Shown one piece after another: positions 33,417-44,999 of a stretch of DNA of 64,000 nt. Each line of letters begins with the position of its first letter. Within the stretch, counting starts at the first letter, position 1. The notes under the pieces were generated by a model, which was given only the letters and a program-made list of their open reading frames with translations, did not search any database and had not been told where the DNA came from. The position numbers and the translations under genes are program-made. Source of the stretch: Durusdinium trenchii (taxonomy: Eukaryota; Sar; Dinophyceae; Suessiales; Symbiodiniaceae); NCBI GenBank assembly GCA_963970005.1, contig CAXAMN010021551.1, positions 519,440 through 583,439 of the forward strand, given 5' to 3'.

Positions 33417-35835
33417 CCCGGCCATAGAGTTGGCCCAACCCTCGTTGTAGTTGAAGCTCTTAGCATTTGCTGGCACTGTGTAATTGAGCAAAGTGAACCG
33501 TGAAAGCACACAAGGAAAAACATGTAGTCTCATTTGAAATCCGGCTTCCTCATAGCCTCGTATACCAGCAGTACTACCAGCAGTGTTTTGCTAATTTCTC
33601 ACACACCCTTTTTCTCGCTTCTCGGCCTCCTGCTTTGTTTGGTGTCTATCCCTAAAGGATGGTGAATCCTGGCTGCCATCTGCCACCTTGACCGAACACA
33701 TGCCTTCTCCCAGGAAACCATTTCTGCCCAGTGGCAACCAAATCACTGATCGAAGCTGTTTCCATCAGGAACGTAATGCCTTTCCAGGCGGTGGGAACTA
33801 ACGGTGCAAGCAGCCCCCCCAAGTCAAGCACAAGACCTTCGATCGTCTTCGATGGTGCTAGTTTGCAAACCAAAAATACTCACTTGTTCAAGACTTGACA
33901 TCAATGACCCACAGAAAAATGAAACAAACAACACCTCTCCATACCTCTCTGGTGTCCTGCTTCAAAGTGTTTTCTCAAACGACTGGCATACCACCGCCTG
34001 TCTGGACCGTCAGCTTCCAAACCAAGATCTTGGGCAGCAAAATACACACTGCGTTGATCACCTGATGGCGTCAACGGTCGGTCCGCGTGGGTCCCCGTGG
34101 GGATGTTCGGGCTGCACTTGGGTCACTTTAAGGGTCAAATGCATTTAAGATCATTTCAATTCTAATCATTTATATATATATATATATCACCCAGCAGGAA
34201 GGTCACCATTCACTGGATCTTCTTGTTACACAAATCCCTACTGAGAAATAGGGAAGAGTAGGGAGGTTTGGGAGTCCCTTGCAGGTGAAAGAAACAGCAT
34301 AACAAAAGCATTACTCCATAGTAGTCCCCTCTTTCCGTACCATCAATGATGATAGACTCTCTGATTGATGAAAAAACAAAAACAAAAACACTTCTCACTT
34401 CTCACCTGTATGACGATCATGATCTTCCACATGTTGATTGAAACAAGCATGGGAAACACCTGCGCGAGTGTCTGCCCAATCCCTGTTCTGCTTTGAATTT
34501 CGTCTAAAGCCCGGTGACGTTCCCCCATTCTGTCTATTCAAGGAGATCATGAAAGCCGTTGGTCAGGGGATATAGTTAATTACTATACACCCAATTCCCA
34601 ATGGCCGCCAAGAATTAAAACTACGAGTACGTGAATGCGCAGGAACCCATCTGAACAGCCCGGATGTGGGAATCAGTCACCAGTCTCTCGCCACATCCAG
34701 TTTCTCGGCCGCCTTCCACATCAAAGGCATTCCAGCAATCTTCAGATCGATGGAGTCTAACCTTGGGATACACAGATCAACGGTGTCTCGCGGAGACATG
34801 GACACTCGGCCCGCTGCTCCCGCTTTTCTGATCGGAGATGCCTCAACCCCCCCTGTTGGGGTCTGAAAGCAACTGGTTGGAGGGCTCGGTACTTGTCCCA
34901 AATCGCAACGAATGAAGGAACAATGATGTCGGAAAGGCTACACACCTGCCTGTACTGCTCACAAGGCTCTAAGCCGTTGAAAACACACCGCTGGTACAGA
35001 TCTGTCCCCGCAGAACTCCAATTGAAAGCCCAGGGTTTCCTGCGAGGAAAGACCGTTGGCAGGTACAGCTCAAAATCTGTAAGTCAACCAATATGTGTGA
35101 GAAGTCAGAAATTACCACTTCCTAAGAGTTTCTAGACCTTTTGAAATCTCTTCCATTACTCGCGCAACGAGTCAAGCGCCACTGAACGGCCATGGACAAA
35201 CAGAACCAAACCGGAAAACAGTCATTTCTCCCAAAACGGTCCTTTCTTCCTCCACCTGCCGGGAACTTTCCTCCTTCGCCGTTGGGTTTCGAGAACATTT
35301 CTTCTCTCCAAGGCGCCAGTCCTACGACGACGTGAAGGGACGACCCGCACGGCTCCGTTCGAAAACCGAAGATTGTCTGATGGTATCCTGATTGTCCGAA
35401 AATAGAGGTGCCATGAGTTGCTACACTCTTTTGTTTTCGACATGTCTTCAGGTTCGAGTACTAAAACCAAATGGTCGGACATGTTGCACAGGTTCTGGTG
35501 CACGGTTGTGTCCACGATCTCCGGAACATCGGAACTAAAAAACAGCTCCAGAGACAACTCGTTACAGGTTGGGGAAGAAGGACAAATATTATTGTCAGTC
35601 TCTATCGAACGACACTGAGCAAAGGTGCAAAAAGAGGTTATATCCGTTCTTCGTCTTTTCACAGTATGACAAAGTACAGTATGACAGGGACACATAAAAC
35701 AATCCTCATACACACATCATAAAAAATGAGACTCCGAGACTGAGAACCTGTAGCAAATTCAGCGAACCAGCCATCTTACCTGAGCCACCAGGCAAGCGAC
35801 ACGAGCGCAGTGACAAACAGTTGCACAAAAGAACA
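33417..35835 (-). CDS. Multi-exon gene of unknown function (phase-consistent core)
   Basis: Ten minus-strand exons join with matching phases: 35780-35835, 35468-35534, 35256-35376, 34946-35076, 34695-34862, 34625-34650, 34406-34529, 33945-34116, 33687-33857 and 33417-33475. Donors include GTAAGA, GTGGAG, GTGTGT, GTGAGA, GTATGG and GTGGCA; most acceptors have pyrimidine tracts. The predicted product starts with a hydrophobic segment (VQLFVTALVSLAWWL, a possible membrane helix), then mixed globular sequence with LYLPTVFPRRKPWAFNW and LGLEADGPDRRWYASRLRKH. I do not recognise the family. The 26-base exon and the two introns of about 44 and 83 bases are the weakest joins. Neither end of the gene was found; exons upstream to 38078 may belong to it. 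Confidence 0.5.
33687..33857 (-). CDS. Exon of the unknown gene
   Basis: The acceptor is TTTGCAAACTAG and the donor GTGGCA. Contains LVLDLGGLLAPLVPTAWKG. Read through without splicing, the frame reaches a TAG at 33652, so it could instead be the last exon; the next exon (33417-33475) matches its phase and has a strong acceptor and a GTGAGA donor. Confidence 0.5.
33945..34116 (-). CDS. Exon of the unknown gene
   Basis: 57 codons plus one base between acceptor GACCCAAG and donor GTATGG. Contains SVYFAAQDLGLEADGPDRRW. The leftover G pairs in phase with the CA that opens the exon at 33687-33857. Confidence 0.55.
34946..35076 (-). CDS. Exon of the unknown gene
   Basis: The acceptor TGACTTACAG and donor GTGTGT frame 43 codons plus two bases. 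The sequence includes FELYLPTVFPRRKPWAFNW and four cysteines/aromatics typical of a folded domain. The leading AT completes a codon with the last G of 35256-35376. Confidence 0.55.
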
Positions 35836-36218
35836 CTGTTTTGCAAATCCCAAGTCTGTACCAAACTAAACACAGAGTATATTGGTCGGACAACTCCCTC
35901 TAGTTGGTTGGATCCCCCCCAGGAATCGCAGAGCGCAAACAGCAGCTCTTCAGCTGGTCAAGCACCTGATGAATACACCCAAAGATCCAAACATATCTAA
36001 ACAGTGGGTCTATCCTATTACCTGTTCACAAATAGTGATATATGTGTTTACTGACTGTTGCATGTAATAGGACAGAACCTATCCAAATATATAAATGAAT
36101 GCACGATCAAACAAATCCTCCATTTCCCCAAAACAAAGCTTGCAAAGGAATGCCAACGAGCTATCAAAACAACTGTGAGCCGAAAAAAGAGTGTGAGCCG
36201 ACCATTCCGAGACCGTAC

Positions 36219-36375
36219 CTTTCAACGAACACTTCGGTGGAATCGAGATATATCGAGATGGAGATCCGACATCAAAAAACATCTCCTCTTCAAAGACATC
36301 TCCGGATGGAGGCACCGCCGCCGAAGCTAAGTCCTCACTACTCAGCAGCTTGGTCGCGCTTTTTGATGCTTTTTG
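36219..36375 (-). CDS. Exon, probably same gene, acidic low-complexity region
   Basis: The acceptor GACTGCTACACAG and donor GTACGG flank 52 codons plus one base. The product contains SEDLASAAVPPSGDVFEEEM. It joins in phase with the exon at 36792-36917. Confidence 0.5.
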
Positions 36376-36791
36376 CTGTGTAGCAGTCATGGAACACAAA
36401 ACAACGAGTTTTACTGCTTTTCTTTTGATCCACCCGCACCTCACAATGGACAGAAAATGAAAGAAGTAAAGAAGAGTGTGTTGGCAACCAAAGAATCCCA
36501 CTCACTAGTTTGATGAGGTCCCAATTACAACTGGCTCACAAGGAAACATAGCAGGAAATGACGCAAGAACAAACATCAACAAGGGTTTAGCAGCTAAAAC
36601 AGAAGAAACACACATGAAACATAATAGTAGTAAAAATATTGTACGCACACGTACAAAACAAACAAAAAGGCAACACAAAAAGAACTGTCAGCTTTGCTCC
36701 TTCTGACGACTGTACTGTATATATATATATATTATAAACTATCTCTGTGCATTCGGCTGGATTTGTTCTTAAATCGGTTTCTATAGTCTAC

Positions 36792-36917
36792 CTGTTTGAT
36801 GCCTTGTGTTGTCTTGATTTTCGCTCTTTTGGGGTGGTGTTCTGCTTGCAAAACTCCTTTTTGTTTATCCCTCCTCGCTTTTGAGATCCGCCTGTTGCTT
36901 GCTTCGTCTATGCTCAT
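36792..36917 (-). CDS. Exon, basic NLS-like segment
   Basis: 42 codons in phase 0 to a CAG-GTAGAC donor, beginning with a methionine right after an AG. Lys/Arg-rich (RRISKARRDKQKG), suggesting nuclear or RNA contact. It may contain the start codon or be an internal exon. Confidence 0.45.
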
Positions 36918-37498
36918 CTATATAGTTTTGTAGTTTTATCTTTCCATGAACAGTCTTCACTGAGCCCAGAGGCTAAACACACACCTCCGACAGCAGCAAA
37001 TCACTAAAAAAACACAGCCCCCATGTGACCTTCCTTACAGATCTCTATAAAATCTGACATCCCATGTCAGATAGTTCGAACTAAGGGAAGGTCATGAATG
37101 ATACGCTGCTTCTCTTAGACTCTGGAACCCTCGGTTGCTCAATTCTATAGAGAGAAACTGTTATTATAAAGTGGTCATTCTCAGTACGCCGGTTACCTGA
37201 TTCTATAGAGAAAATGTTAATCGGGATCGCTGTTGTGCTTCCAACGACGTTGAGTTTGACCATATGGATAGAAAGTCTTCCTTGGGATGTAAAGCAAGGA
37301 CTCTCGTAACCATGCTTGGACAAAACCTCACACTCACATTTGAGGAGTCGATAAACCAAACCTCAGGAGGGTGGTGGATCTTGACAAACAGCACAACAAT
37401 GTCTCTTCGCTTTTAGCTTGGAGGCCATCGCTATTAAGTTGGAGGCCATCGCTAGTAGGTATTTTTTCTTTATTCATGTTTTTTTTGTTTTTGAAGGC

Positions 37499-37678
37499 CA
37501 TTGTCTCATCGCTGATCCCGGTGTCCTCTGCGCTCTTCAGCACCCGCGTGCTGCGCTTCTTATCTCCCAGCACTGACTGACGCGAATTGGCTCGAGCATC
37601 CTGCGGGTGCCGCGTGCTGAGAGGCGCCAAAAAGAGTTCATCGATATCTTTCCATTGATCCTCCACAGAACTGGAGCG
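37499..37678 (-). CDS. Exon, charged region
   Basis: The acceptor CTTCCCCTAG at 37679 is needed because it removes an in-frame TAG. The frame reads VEDQWKDIDELFLAPLSTRH with high third-position GC. Two CTAG/GGCCTCC repeat copies (37420-37462) follow downstream on the same strand. Confidence 0.5.
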
Positions 37679-37990
37679 CTAGGGGAAGTCTGGCAGAAAT
37701 GGGATGCTCGAGGAATAGAAGATCCCAAGTTACATCTTTGAGTCTCCACCAAGCCCAAGCTTGATGTGCCTTGGAGAAAAGCAGCTATGAGCACCTACAG
37801 TTTTGCTAAAGACCCTGGCAGTGCTAAAAGGCCAGGGCACAAGCTGTGGTGGCTGGTAATGACTCGCGTTCACAAACTTATGCACTCCAACATCCTACCA
37901 ATTTTGGTGTTTTACATGTGTTTACTAAATGCTACATTCATCATGAGGGACAGCAAACGTCCATTCCTATGGCGCAAATCGGCAAATTGC

Positions 37991-38078
37991 CCTTCTCTTC
38001 CGCTGAGATACACGCGCCTCTGGGTCATCCGAGGAGACCGGGATCGTCTTGACATCGCCACTGTCCAAGTCCGCCTCG
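37991..38078 (-). CDS. Exon, acidic Ser/Asp region
   Basis: The acceptor TTTTGTTCATCCAG is strong; the end may use a GC donor (AAGG-GCAATT). The frame encodes EADLDSGDVKTIPVSSDDPE with very high third-position GC. Confidence 0.5.
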
Positions 38079-38139
38079 CTGGATGAACAAAACACGCGGT
38101 GTGTGTGTGTGTCCACACCTGTGCCGAAGGTTTTGGGTC

Positions 38140-38225
38140 ACAAAGAACGCTACTAGGCCCCCTGGTTTNNNNNNNNNNCCCCCTGGTTTTGCTACTAAGG
38201 GCTCCTGGTATCGCTACTAGCAAAG
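38140..38225. repeat. CTAG-family repeat containing a 10-N gap
   Basis: Units of CGCTACTAGG...CCCCTGGTTT flank a 10-base N gap at 38169-38178, which probably reflects an unresolved repeat. Confidence 0.7.
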
Positions 38226-38894
38226 AGTTTCTCAGCGAAAAAGAGGCAGGGGGACCGTCCATGTACTGTGCGCGATGGTCCAACGAAGCGGCCACAGTAC
38301 ATGCGGATATCACGGCTGATCACCGTGACGTACCTGCCAATTTTTTAACCAGGTCTAATGGCGTATTGCCGTGCAATCCACAAAACAGTGTTGAAACACT
38401 TTCAACTCCACGGACTCATCGCCTTTCGGTTTGCATTCCTTTTCAGTCAAGGTCTAATGCGTGTAAAGTGGGACTTCGTACTGATCCTAGCTCTTGCGAG
38501 CAACAATCTAAGTGTGTGGAACTCTTCGGTTCCAGAGCCATGGGTATTTGTTTGGTGGTTTCAACCCGACAAAGCACTGGCATCTCAGAACAGAAAGAGT
38601 CTAGTACCTGCAGATACCTGCAGAACAACACAAACGGACACAAAAGGGTACCACTGAACCTACGGCTGGTCCCTGCAAACCACACAGCAGCGTGCTGTTC
38701 TTGCGCTATATATATATATGATTGTATAACTGTATTGGTGGTAGCTCAAGAGGGAAGCAGCCATCAATTGGATGTTGGCAGTTTACATCCACAATGCAAC
38801 ACATTATGAAAGCCACCAGCGATGACGGGCTGAGACAAGATTCTTCAACATTGCAATTTAGCGCCACAAACCAATGGGATGGTCAATCCTCTCT

Positions 38895-39108
38895 CACTTT
38901 TCCCGGGCCCACACTGACCAAAGCCAGCAACCAAAAAGAGCCCAAACGGCTCCACCGAATTCGCCGGCGCCGCTCGGTCCCAACGACTGGCGTTACGACG
39001 CGCGACGGCCTGCACGATGTCCGCCTGAAGGGTCGGCTGACAAGTCGGAGACGGCGAAGTCAGTGGCGAACGCTGTCGGTCTCGTGTCTCTTTGGGGAGA
39101 AGCTAGCA
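38895..39108 (+). CDS. Candidate exon before a CTAG repeat
   Basis: The plus frame has GPNDWRYDARRPARCPPEGS and KSVANAVGLVSLWGEASKN; a second plus frame, Arg-rich, has similar composition. The CTAG-family repeat begins at about 39107. Confidence 0.4.
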
Positions 39109-39170
39109 AGAACGCTACGAACGTAGCGATGCCCTTGTTCCTAGTAGCTTCATGCTACGCTTTGGGAGCC
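39107..39170. repeat. CTAG-family repeat
   Basis: Contains GCTAGCAAGAACGCTACGAACGTAGCGATG (shown by its parts GCTAGCAAGAACGCTACG and TTGTTCCTAGTAGC). Confidence 0.65.
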
Positions 39171-39199
39171 AGTTTGACCCAAAGAGATCTGTGAGCCAA

Positions 39200-42100
39200 G
39201 TTGAGTGGAAGTTGCCAGAACTGTCCTCTTTGCTGTGCTTCCTTCGAAAGCTTGCAGTGTCGAACCAACAAACAGTCTCTGTTTACCAATGCACAGACAT
39301 ATTACGCTCCAGAAATGTATAACATATACCTTTTATATAATATTGCTATCTGTTGTCACAGTGTGGGTGCAGGTCGACCTGTCAACCCACGACTGGAAGG
39401 AAACATCCCTCTGTTAGTTATATAGCTACTTGTGTTCATGTTTGTCTGCACCGGGAGTTCCCAAAAGGCCCAGTGGAAGCAACCTGAACAACTAAACCCT
39501 GAGTTTGCAGCACATAATGCGTTGCTGATCTCTGAATTCATGGTCTGAACCCTTTGTCTAGCTGGAACCGGTCCAGCCTCTCCTCTTACCCATTCAAGGT
39601 TTAAGCTTCAGGCAAACATGCTGTGCAAAACATCAGGTTATCAGAACTGTGTTGGTTGGCCACTTCCGTGCTAGGTGGCTTTAAAATTCTTTTGTGTGGC
39701 ACATTTCCGTTCAGCAACCTAGTTATCGAGGCGGCGGGTATACATTCTGCGATCCAACTCCCTAGTCATTATTAGCTACGATCATTAGCTATACGCTTGA
39801 CTCAGCATCAAAGGGACCGGCAAAAGTCAGCAAAGTGACATATCCTAAGGCACTTATGTGACCTGTAGGACAGTTCTGTGACCCACTTGAGTTTGAGGCC
39901 TACAAGTATGATGGATCCATCCATGGCTCCTGTGCGCACTCCGGCCTGAGAGTCTCCCATGCCCTGGCCGAAGTTGCAACCGACAACAGCTGTGCTCACA
40001 ACATGTGCCCTTGGATGAAACACCTGCACTATGTGTGTACTGTCTTTTTTTTCTAACCACGAGCATGACACATGTGCACAAACACACTAGTTCATACTGG
40101 ATCAAGTACACCATGCCAGAATGAGTTTGCAATTCACAAAGTATGTCACGTCAAAAGGGGCAAGCCACCAAACAACAGTTCCGACCCCAAGATCTGGTAG
40201 TTTCCATCTGCTGTCATCCGCTGTCATCTCACTTGCGCCTCGCCCAGCCAGCTGTCAGCACGTGTGGGAGGATAGTACCTAGATCTGGCAAACGTTAGCA
40301 GTTTGGCAAGAAACATATCAAACTGCTCGGTATTGGAGACCCTCGATATCCCAAAGTCTCAAAGTCAAAGGGGAAGGGATGCCCTTGCACCTTGATTTCT
40401 TGCACATTTGCTGGTCAAACACCGTGAAAAATGCTTAACATGGTAGAAGTACAACCCCCACCAGGGAAGTGAAAGGACATTGTCAAACATGGACGTTCAT
40501 GTGTTCAAATAGGAGGTTGCGTCAACCCCGGGTAGAATCATGATCAAACTTATACCATAACTATACATATATGCGTCAAAAGTATCCATCCTGCCATTAT
40601 CTCGTCAACCTATTGAAGGACCAGCAACAGCAACAACAACAACAACACCAGCAACGGCGGCAGCAACAGCAAAGGCAGCTGCAACAACGGCAACAGCAAC
40701 AAAGGAAGCAATACAGCAACAAACAGCAACAGCAATAGCACCAATAGCAACAAAGGAAACACAAATTAAAACAGCAAACACATGTTGTTAAGCAAGAAAA
40801 CAACCAATATCAAACATAAAACAACAGTCATACTGACATGAACACAAACTTCTACTGCCCTCTGTTTTTCCCCGTCATGGCCATCGCTCCAAGCACTGCT
40901 GTTTTAGCCGAAAGGCAACACCTTGCCCATGCCGATGATGTTGGTGGCCTTCACACGGCTTGCTCAGGCTGAGAAACCAACAGCAGCTGTGCTCAAAATT
41001 CACGTTCCAAAGAGAAACAAAAAGGAATACACAGGGACACTGGGCATGTGCCTCTGATGCCTTCCGGTCAGTATACTGATCATGTGCTTCTTCGGGTTGT
41101 CTTCTCCGTTTTGTCTCTTGAATATCTCCCTGTTCACAAGAAGTGTCAACTCTTCCTCTAGGCTGTCTTGAATACAGGCGTCGGGCAATTTTGAAAAAAC
41201 CACACAACACAAACAAAACACTCAAAAGATTGTGTCTAGATGATGTATGACCAGGAACTCAACCAACATGCGTCAACAAACATACTTTGTTACTTTGGGT
41301 TGGTTTTAACGTTTATGGGCAGCATCTGGTCAAATTTGTCAGACTTGTCTTTGTGTTAAACGTACCTCGACACAAAGGACCAACAACAACAAAATTTAGA
41401 TTTACAGTACATCATTCAGTGGTCTGTCTGCGTGTCTGTGTGTTTCTTGCGAGGCGCTTCTGCATACACTTGCATACACGCAAGAACCAAGGTCATCAGC
41501 AATTCCATGTCATGTCTTTAGTTCCAAGATATTCCAAGATGGTGAGCGATCAATGTCTCAGGATTCCCCAGCGGACAGGGAAATAAGATGAACATTTTTT
41601 CGTCTGGGGACACGAAATCACACAGACCGATCAAACCACGGTGCGGGTCAGAATCAAGGTATGATCTGCACCAACTAGGCTCCGAGGGTGCAAATTCAGC
41701 GAATTCATCTAAAGAACTCAGGACTGTAATATCTCGTTTTGTGGACGTTTTGCAAGTCCTCCTGTGGATCCAGTGAATTTCCCGAGGTGTTTCATGTTGA
41801 ACCCCCATTGACCAACCCCCTTCTACACTTGGAAAGACCGCCGTTAAACATCAGACCGTCTCTGCAGCGATCCCGTCTGTGGCACCTCTTTCAGCATAGA
41901 CATGACAAACAAGATGCAACCTGACCCCAGAGACAGCGATGGGAATCGGAATTCTGTCAGCTATCCAACTGTTCAACTGTCCAATTCCATGCTTTGGAAT
42001 TCTGTGCCACGCATCAACCTTGAAGCTTATCTACACATATGTTGGATGCTTCTGTTAGGGCCAAACTCCAGTGACTTGTGGCAAAAGGACAAGCAAAAAC

Positions 42101-42640
42101 CTAAAAAAACAGCACGTATCTGTTTTTTTTTCCAAATAGCCTGGCATGTATCCCTAGAAGAATGCCAAGAAAACAGTGAGATTTATCTCGATGTGACTTG
42201 GATGTGACTTGGCAGACATCGCGATTCTTACGGATGCAAAGCTTCAAGCATGCTGCATGAATTGACATGTCCAAAGCAAAGTAAAATGATAATGTAAATA
42301 TATGTACATTATACACCACATGCCTGCTAATGATCAATCGAACTAAGCCCGACCTGCTAGGTGCATCATGTTTGTCTAAGAGTTGACTCAATAAATCTCA
42401 ATAAAGCCATGTTTGCAAACCTGTTCTACATGCAAATAAGCATTATTTGCACGAAGAAAACCAACTCAACTCCATGCTAGCTACTGGGAAGGTCAAAACA
42501 TGGTGCCGATGCTGAAGACCCCCCCAAAGAAAAAGCATTATAAATCTAAATATGTTGTTTGTTTCTCTATTTACTGTGTCTAATTTCTCTTAAATCACTT
42601 AGTTATTGTTTATTTATGTTTATTCATTTAGTTCTATTCA
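39200..42640. other. Long stretch without a confident gene
   Basis: Anonymous sequence. The only structured element is the CAA/CAG tract below; open frames over it are repeat artefacts. Confidence 0.45.
40615..40760. repeat. CAA/CAG trinucleotide tract
   Basis: About 145 bases of imperfect CAACAGCAACAACAAC-type repeat. Confidence 0.85.
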
Positions 42641-42651
42641 TTCATGTCGAC

Positions 42652-42779
42652 CCTTCCCCGTTGTCCAACCAGTTGCCCACCAAGACTGACGGCCATGTGG
42701 CACAAGAGCCGGCACCAGTAGCTTTCGAGGCCGTACTCGCCGGGGTCCTTGGAGTGGGTCGGCGTCCAAAGGCTCTGTC
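42652..42779 (-). CDS. Candidate exon downstream of tandem CTAG repeats
   Basis: The minus frame has about 79 percent third-position GC, far above the plus frames, and encodes LWTPTHSKDPGEYGLESYWC and LLCHMAVSLGGQLVG. The acceptor CTCCTTTGGGATAG lies at 42780; a GTCGAC donor is possible at 42651. No family recognised. Confidence 0.5.
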
Positions 42780-42781
42780 CT

Positions 42782-42980
42782 ATCCCAAAGGAGCCTGGCC
42801 CTTGCCAGGTAGTAACAAAGTGCCACGCTAGTAGTAACAAGAAGCTACTAGAAACAATCCCAAAGGAGCCTGGCCCTTGCCAGGTAGTAACAAAGTGCCA
42901 CGCTAGTAGTAACAGGTGCCTTACTAGTAGTAACAAGAAGCTACTAGAAACAATCCCAAAGGAGCCTGGCCCTTGCCAGG
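42782..42980. repeat. Tandem repeat array of CTAG family
   Basis: Three copies of ATCCCAAAGGAGCCTGGCCC begin at 42782, 42857 and 42953, separated by GTAGTAACAAAGTGCC and ACTAGTAGTAAC units; the second spacer has a 21-base extra unit. On the minus strand the array leads directly into the acceptor of the exon at 42652-42779. Confidence 0.85.
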
Positions 42981-43129
42981 TACCAGCTATATATTTGTCG
43001 TCAACCTAGGAATGCAAGCGTGTGATAGCGTGTGTATATGTGTTGCAGCGTGTGTCAACTGGAGGCATGTGGAGGCTCTCAACATCAGACCCCGGCAACT
43101 TCGTTGCACATCAACCGGGTTTGGAGCAG

Positions 43130-43195
43130 CAAAGGGCATCGCTACTAGGAGCAACTAGGGACTCCTGGCATCGCTACTAGGAACAAAACGCTACT
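43130..43195. repeat. CTAG-family repeat
   Basis: Two copies of GGCATCGCTACTAGGA with the linker CTAGGGACTCCT. Confidence 0.75.
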
Positions 43196-43436
43196 GTTTC
43201 AAGAAAGTCTGCATTTTGCCCTTTGCCTAGCATCGATGTCTCTTGGCAGCTTGGAAGGGGCTATCTGAAGGGTTAGAAGGCTGCAAGAGGTATTTCAAAT
43301 TTGAGCTATTGTGAGGCTATTGTGAGCCTCGGGGCTTCGAGAAACACACCACACCACACCTAATTATTGTGTCATGTTCCATGCAATAGTCTATATGTGC
43401 ACGATATTCATCGATATTCCATGTTTCTTTCCACAG

Positions 43437-43522
43437 CATACAATGCAGCTGACCGGGTTCCCGCACGATCAGATCCTGGATGTCATCCTGGTGGACACGG
43501 GCACAGGGCTTTGTCTGAACAG
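43437..43522 (+). CDS. Candidate exon with DTG motif
   Basis: The acceptor TTTCTTTCCACAG is strong. The plus frame has about 80 percent third-position GC and reads QLTGFPHDQILDVILVDTGT. The DTG resembles an aspartic-protease active site, but the exon is too short to support that. A CTAG/GGCCTCC repeat starts about 25 bases downstream (43548-43580). Confidence 0.45.
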
Positions 43523-43762
43523 TTCGTCTACACAAACTCTTGCAGAGGAGTACCTAGTAGCGATGGCCTCCAACCTATATTACCTACATTTATAAGAACA
43601 TCAAACGAACGCCTACTTTGAGAGATTTGGTCTCCAACCTTGCTGATGCACATGCACCGAGGGCCCTGTGCTTCTGCAAACGTTACGTCACCCTTACGCT
43701 GTCTAAAGTTCAGCTTACGTGGCAGCATTGGAGTTTAACCGGATCATGTGATTCTCCCTTGA

Positions 43763-44113
43763 ATCAATCCTGCCGTACTTTCCACCATCACCAAAAGAAA
43801 CAGGTGGTTTACCGCCATTTCCACCGAACTTGGTGATGCCAAGGTCCCTTCAATTTTTTGGGATTTAAAAACGCAACATGCTTGTGCATCGGTGTCACCA
43901 GATCACATCGCCGCTCCTGCTTGTCCGGAAAGATCGCCTTCAGCGATTCCTGACAGGATCCCAGTGACGGTATGTGACGGTCGTTGGAAAAGACAATCCA
44001 TTGAGGTCTTACATGGTCAAACGACCAAAAAGAGGGGTGGAAGGTCCGGCGAGGCGGCCAGGCCAGAAATTCGACCTGTACACGGCCCGTTCTTAAGGAG
44101 CGTCCATCTGTAG
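43763..44113. other. Coding-like region, strand unresolved
   Basis: The plus frame is open for 116 codons to TAG (with ELGDAKVPSIFWDLKTQ). The minus frame is open for 102 codons (with FWSFDHVRPQWIVFSNDRH) and has slightly better composition. One of them is probably real. Confidence 0.35.
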
Positions 44114-44819
44114 ACAATCACTTTTTCTGGAAGCCTTTCTACTTCTTACACCCCTGGCAAATCTGCATGAACACTTACATTACTTGCCAGAAAGTTGATA
44201 AGTTGACCTCTTGCCCCGGTTTCCCTGTTCAAGTTCCCACTGTATAGAAAATCGATCTCCACAGAATGAGAAAATCTAGTAAAAAGGTGAGTGCACTCGA
44301 ATGGGGAGACCACAACCGTGTGCATCCAAGAGACACGGACGAAAATTCCTTAGACAGCAATGCAAGATGGCTGTGTTGTTCATTCCTGTAATTGTAACAC
44401 TCCACTACCATCACGAGGCTTGGAACATAACCACAGTAGACTCTAAATAGACCGGAATGAATGGCACAGGTTCACCACTCGGTGCCAACCAAGCTGCGAG
44501 TAGTCCAAATGTCAAAGCTATATAACCGCGGTGGGGTGATTTCGGTCCTGGGCCGTCGATCACTGGGCCGGCCGTATCGGTGTCCTTGTTGGCTGGCTAG
44601 CTAGCTACACCCAAATGGAAGGCCACGCGATTTTACCTTGACCTTGTTCATTTTCAGCAGAGGACAATACATGTACGTATATTACAAGTCATCATATACA
44701 ATCATAATCAATCATATACATACGTAGTGTCAAACTGTCTTTTGCAGTAACTGACATGTGTTTCATTGTGATCATCCGTCAAATCCATTCAACTCTATGT
44801 CCCTCTTTAAATCTCTATC

Positions 44820-44995
44820 ACGGAAAATGGTTGTGAAGAAGCTGCCGTGTTCCGTTGGTCCATTGGGGTTGGTCCTCCTGTATGTATCGCGTGTTCGGCC
44901 GAGAAACCCCGAGGGCCCCATACATCGGCTGCTGTCGCCCTGGATGCAGCCAGCACCCAGGTCACCTGAGAAGTCCGCTGGCCCGATCAGTCACA
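44820..44995 (+). CDS. Candidate exon
   Basis: The plus frame with KKLPCSVGPLGLVLLYVSRV has about 70 percent third-position GC. Boundaries are approximate and no domain is seen. Confidence 0.35.
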
Positions 44996-44999
44996 CACA

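Noticed and set aside
40597..40803. Cysteine-rich 68-residue open frame
   Set aside because: It is the reverse reading of the CAA/CAG trinucleotide tract.
42673..42810. Plus-strand exon ending in a CAG-GTAGTA donor repeated three times
   Set aside because: The minus frame has much higher third-position GC and its own acceptor, so the plus reading was dropped.
43437..43522. Retroviral or pepsin-type aspartic protease
   Set aside because: A single DTG in a 28-codon exon is not evidence for the family.
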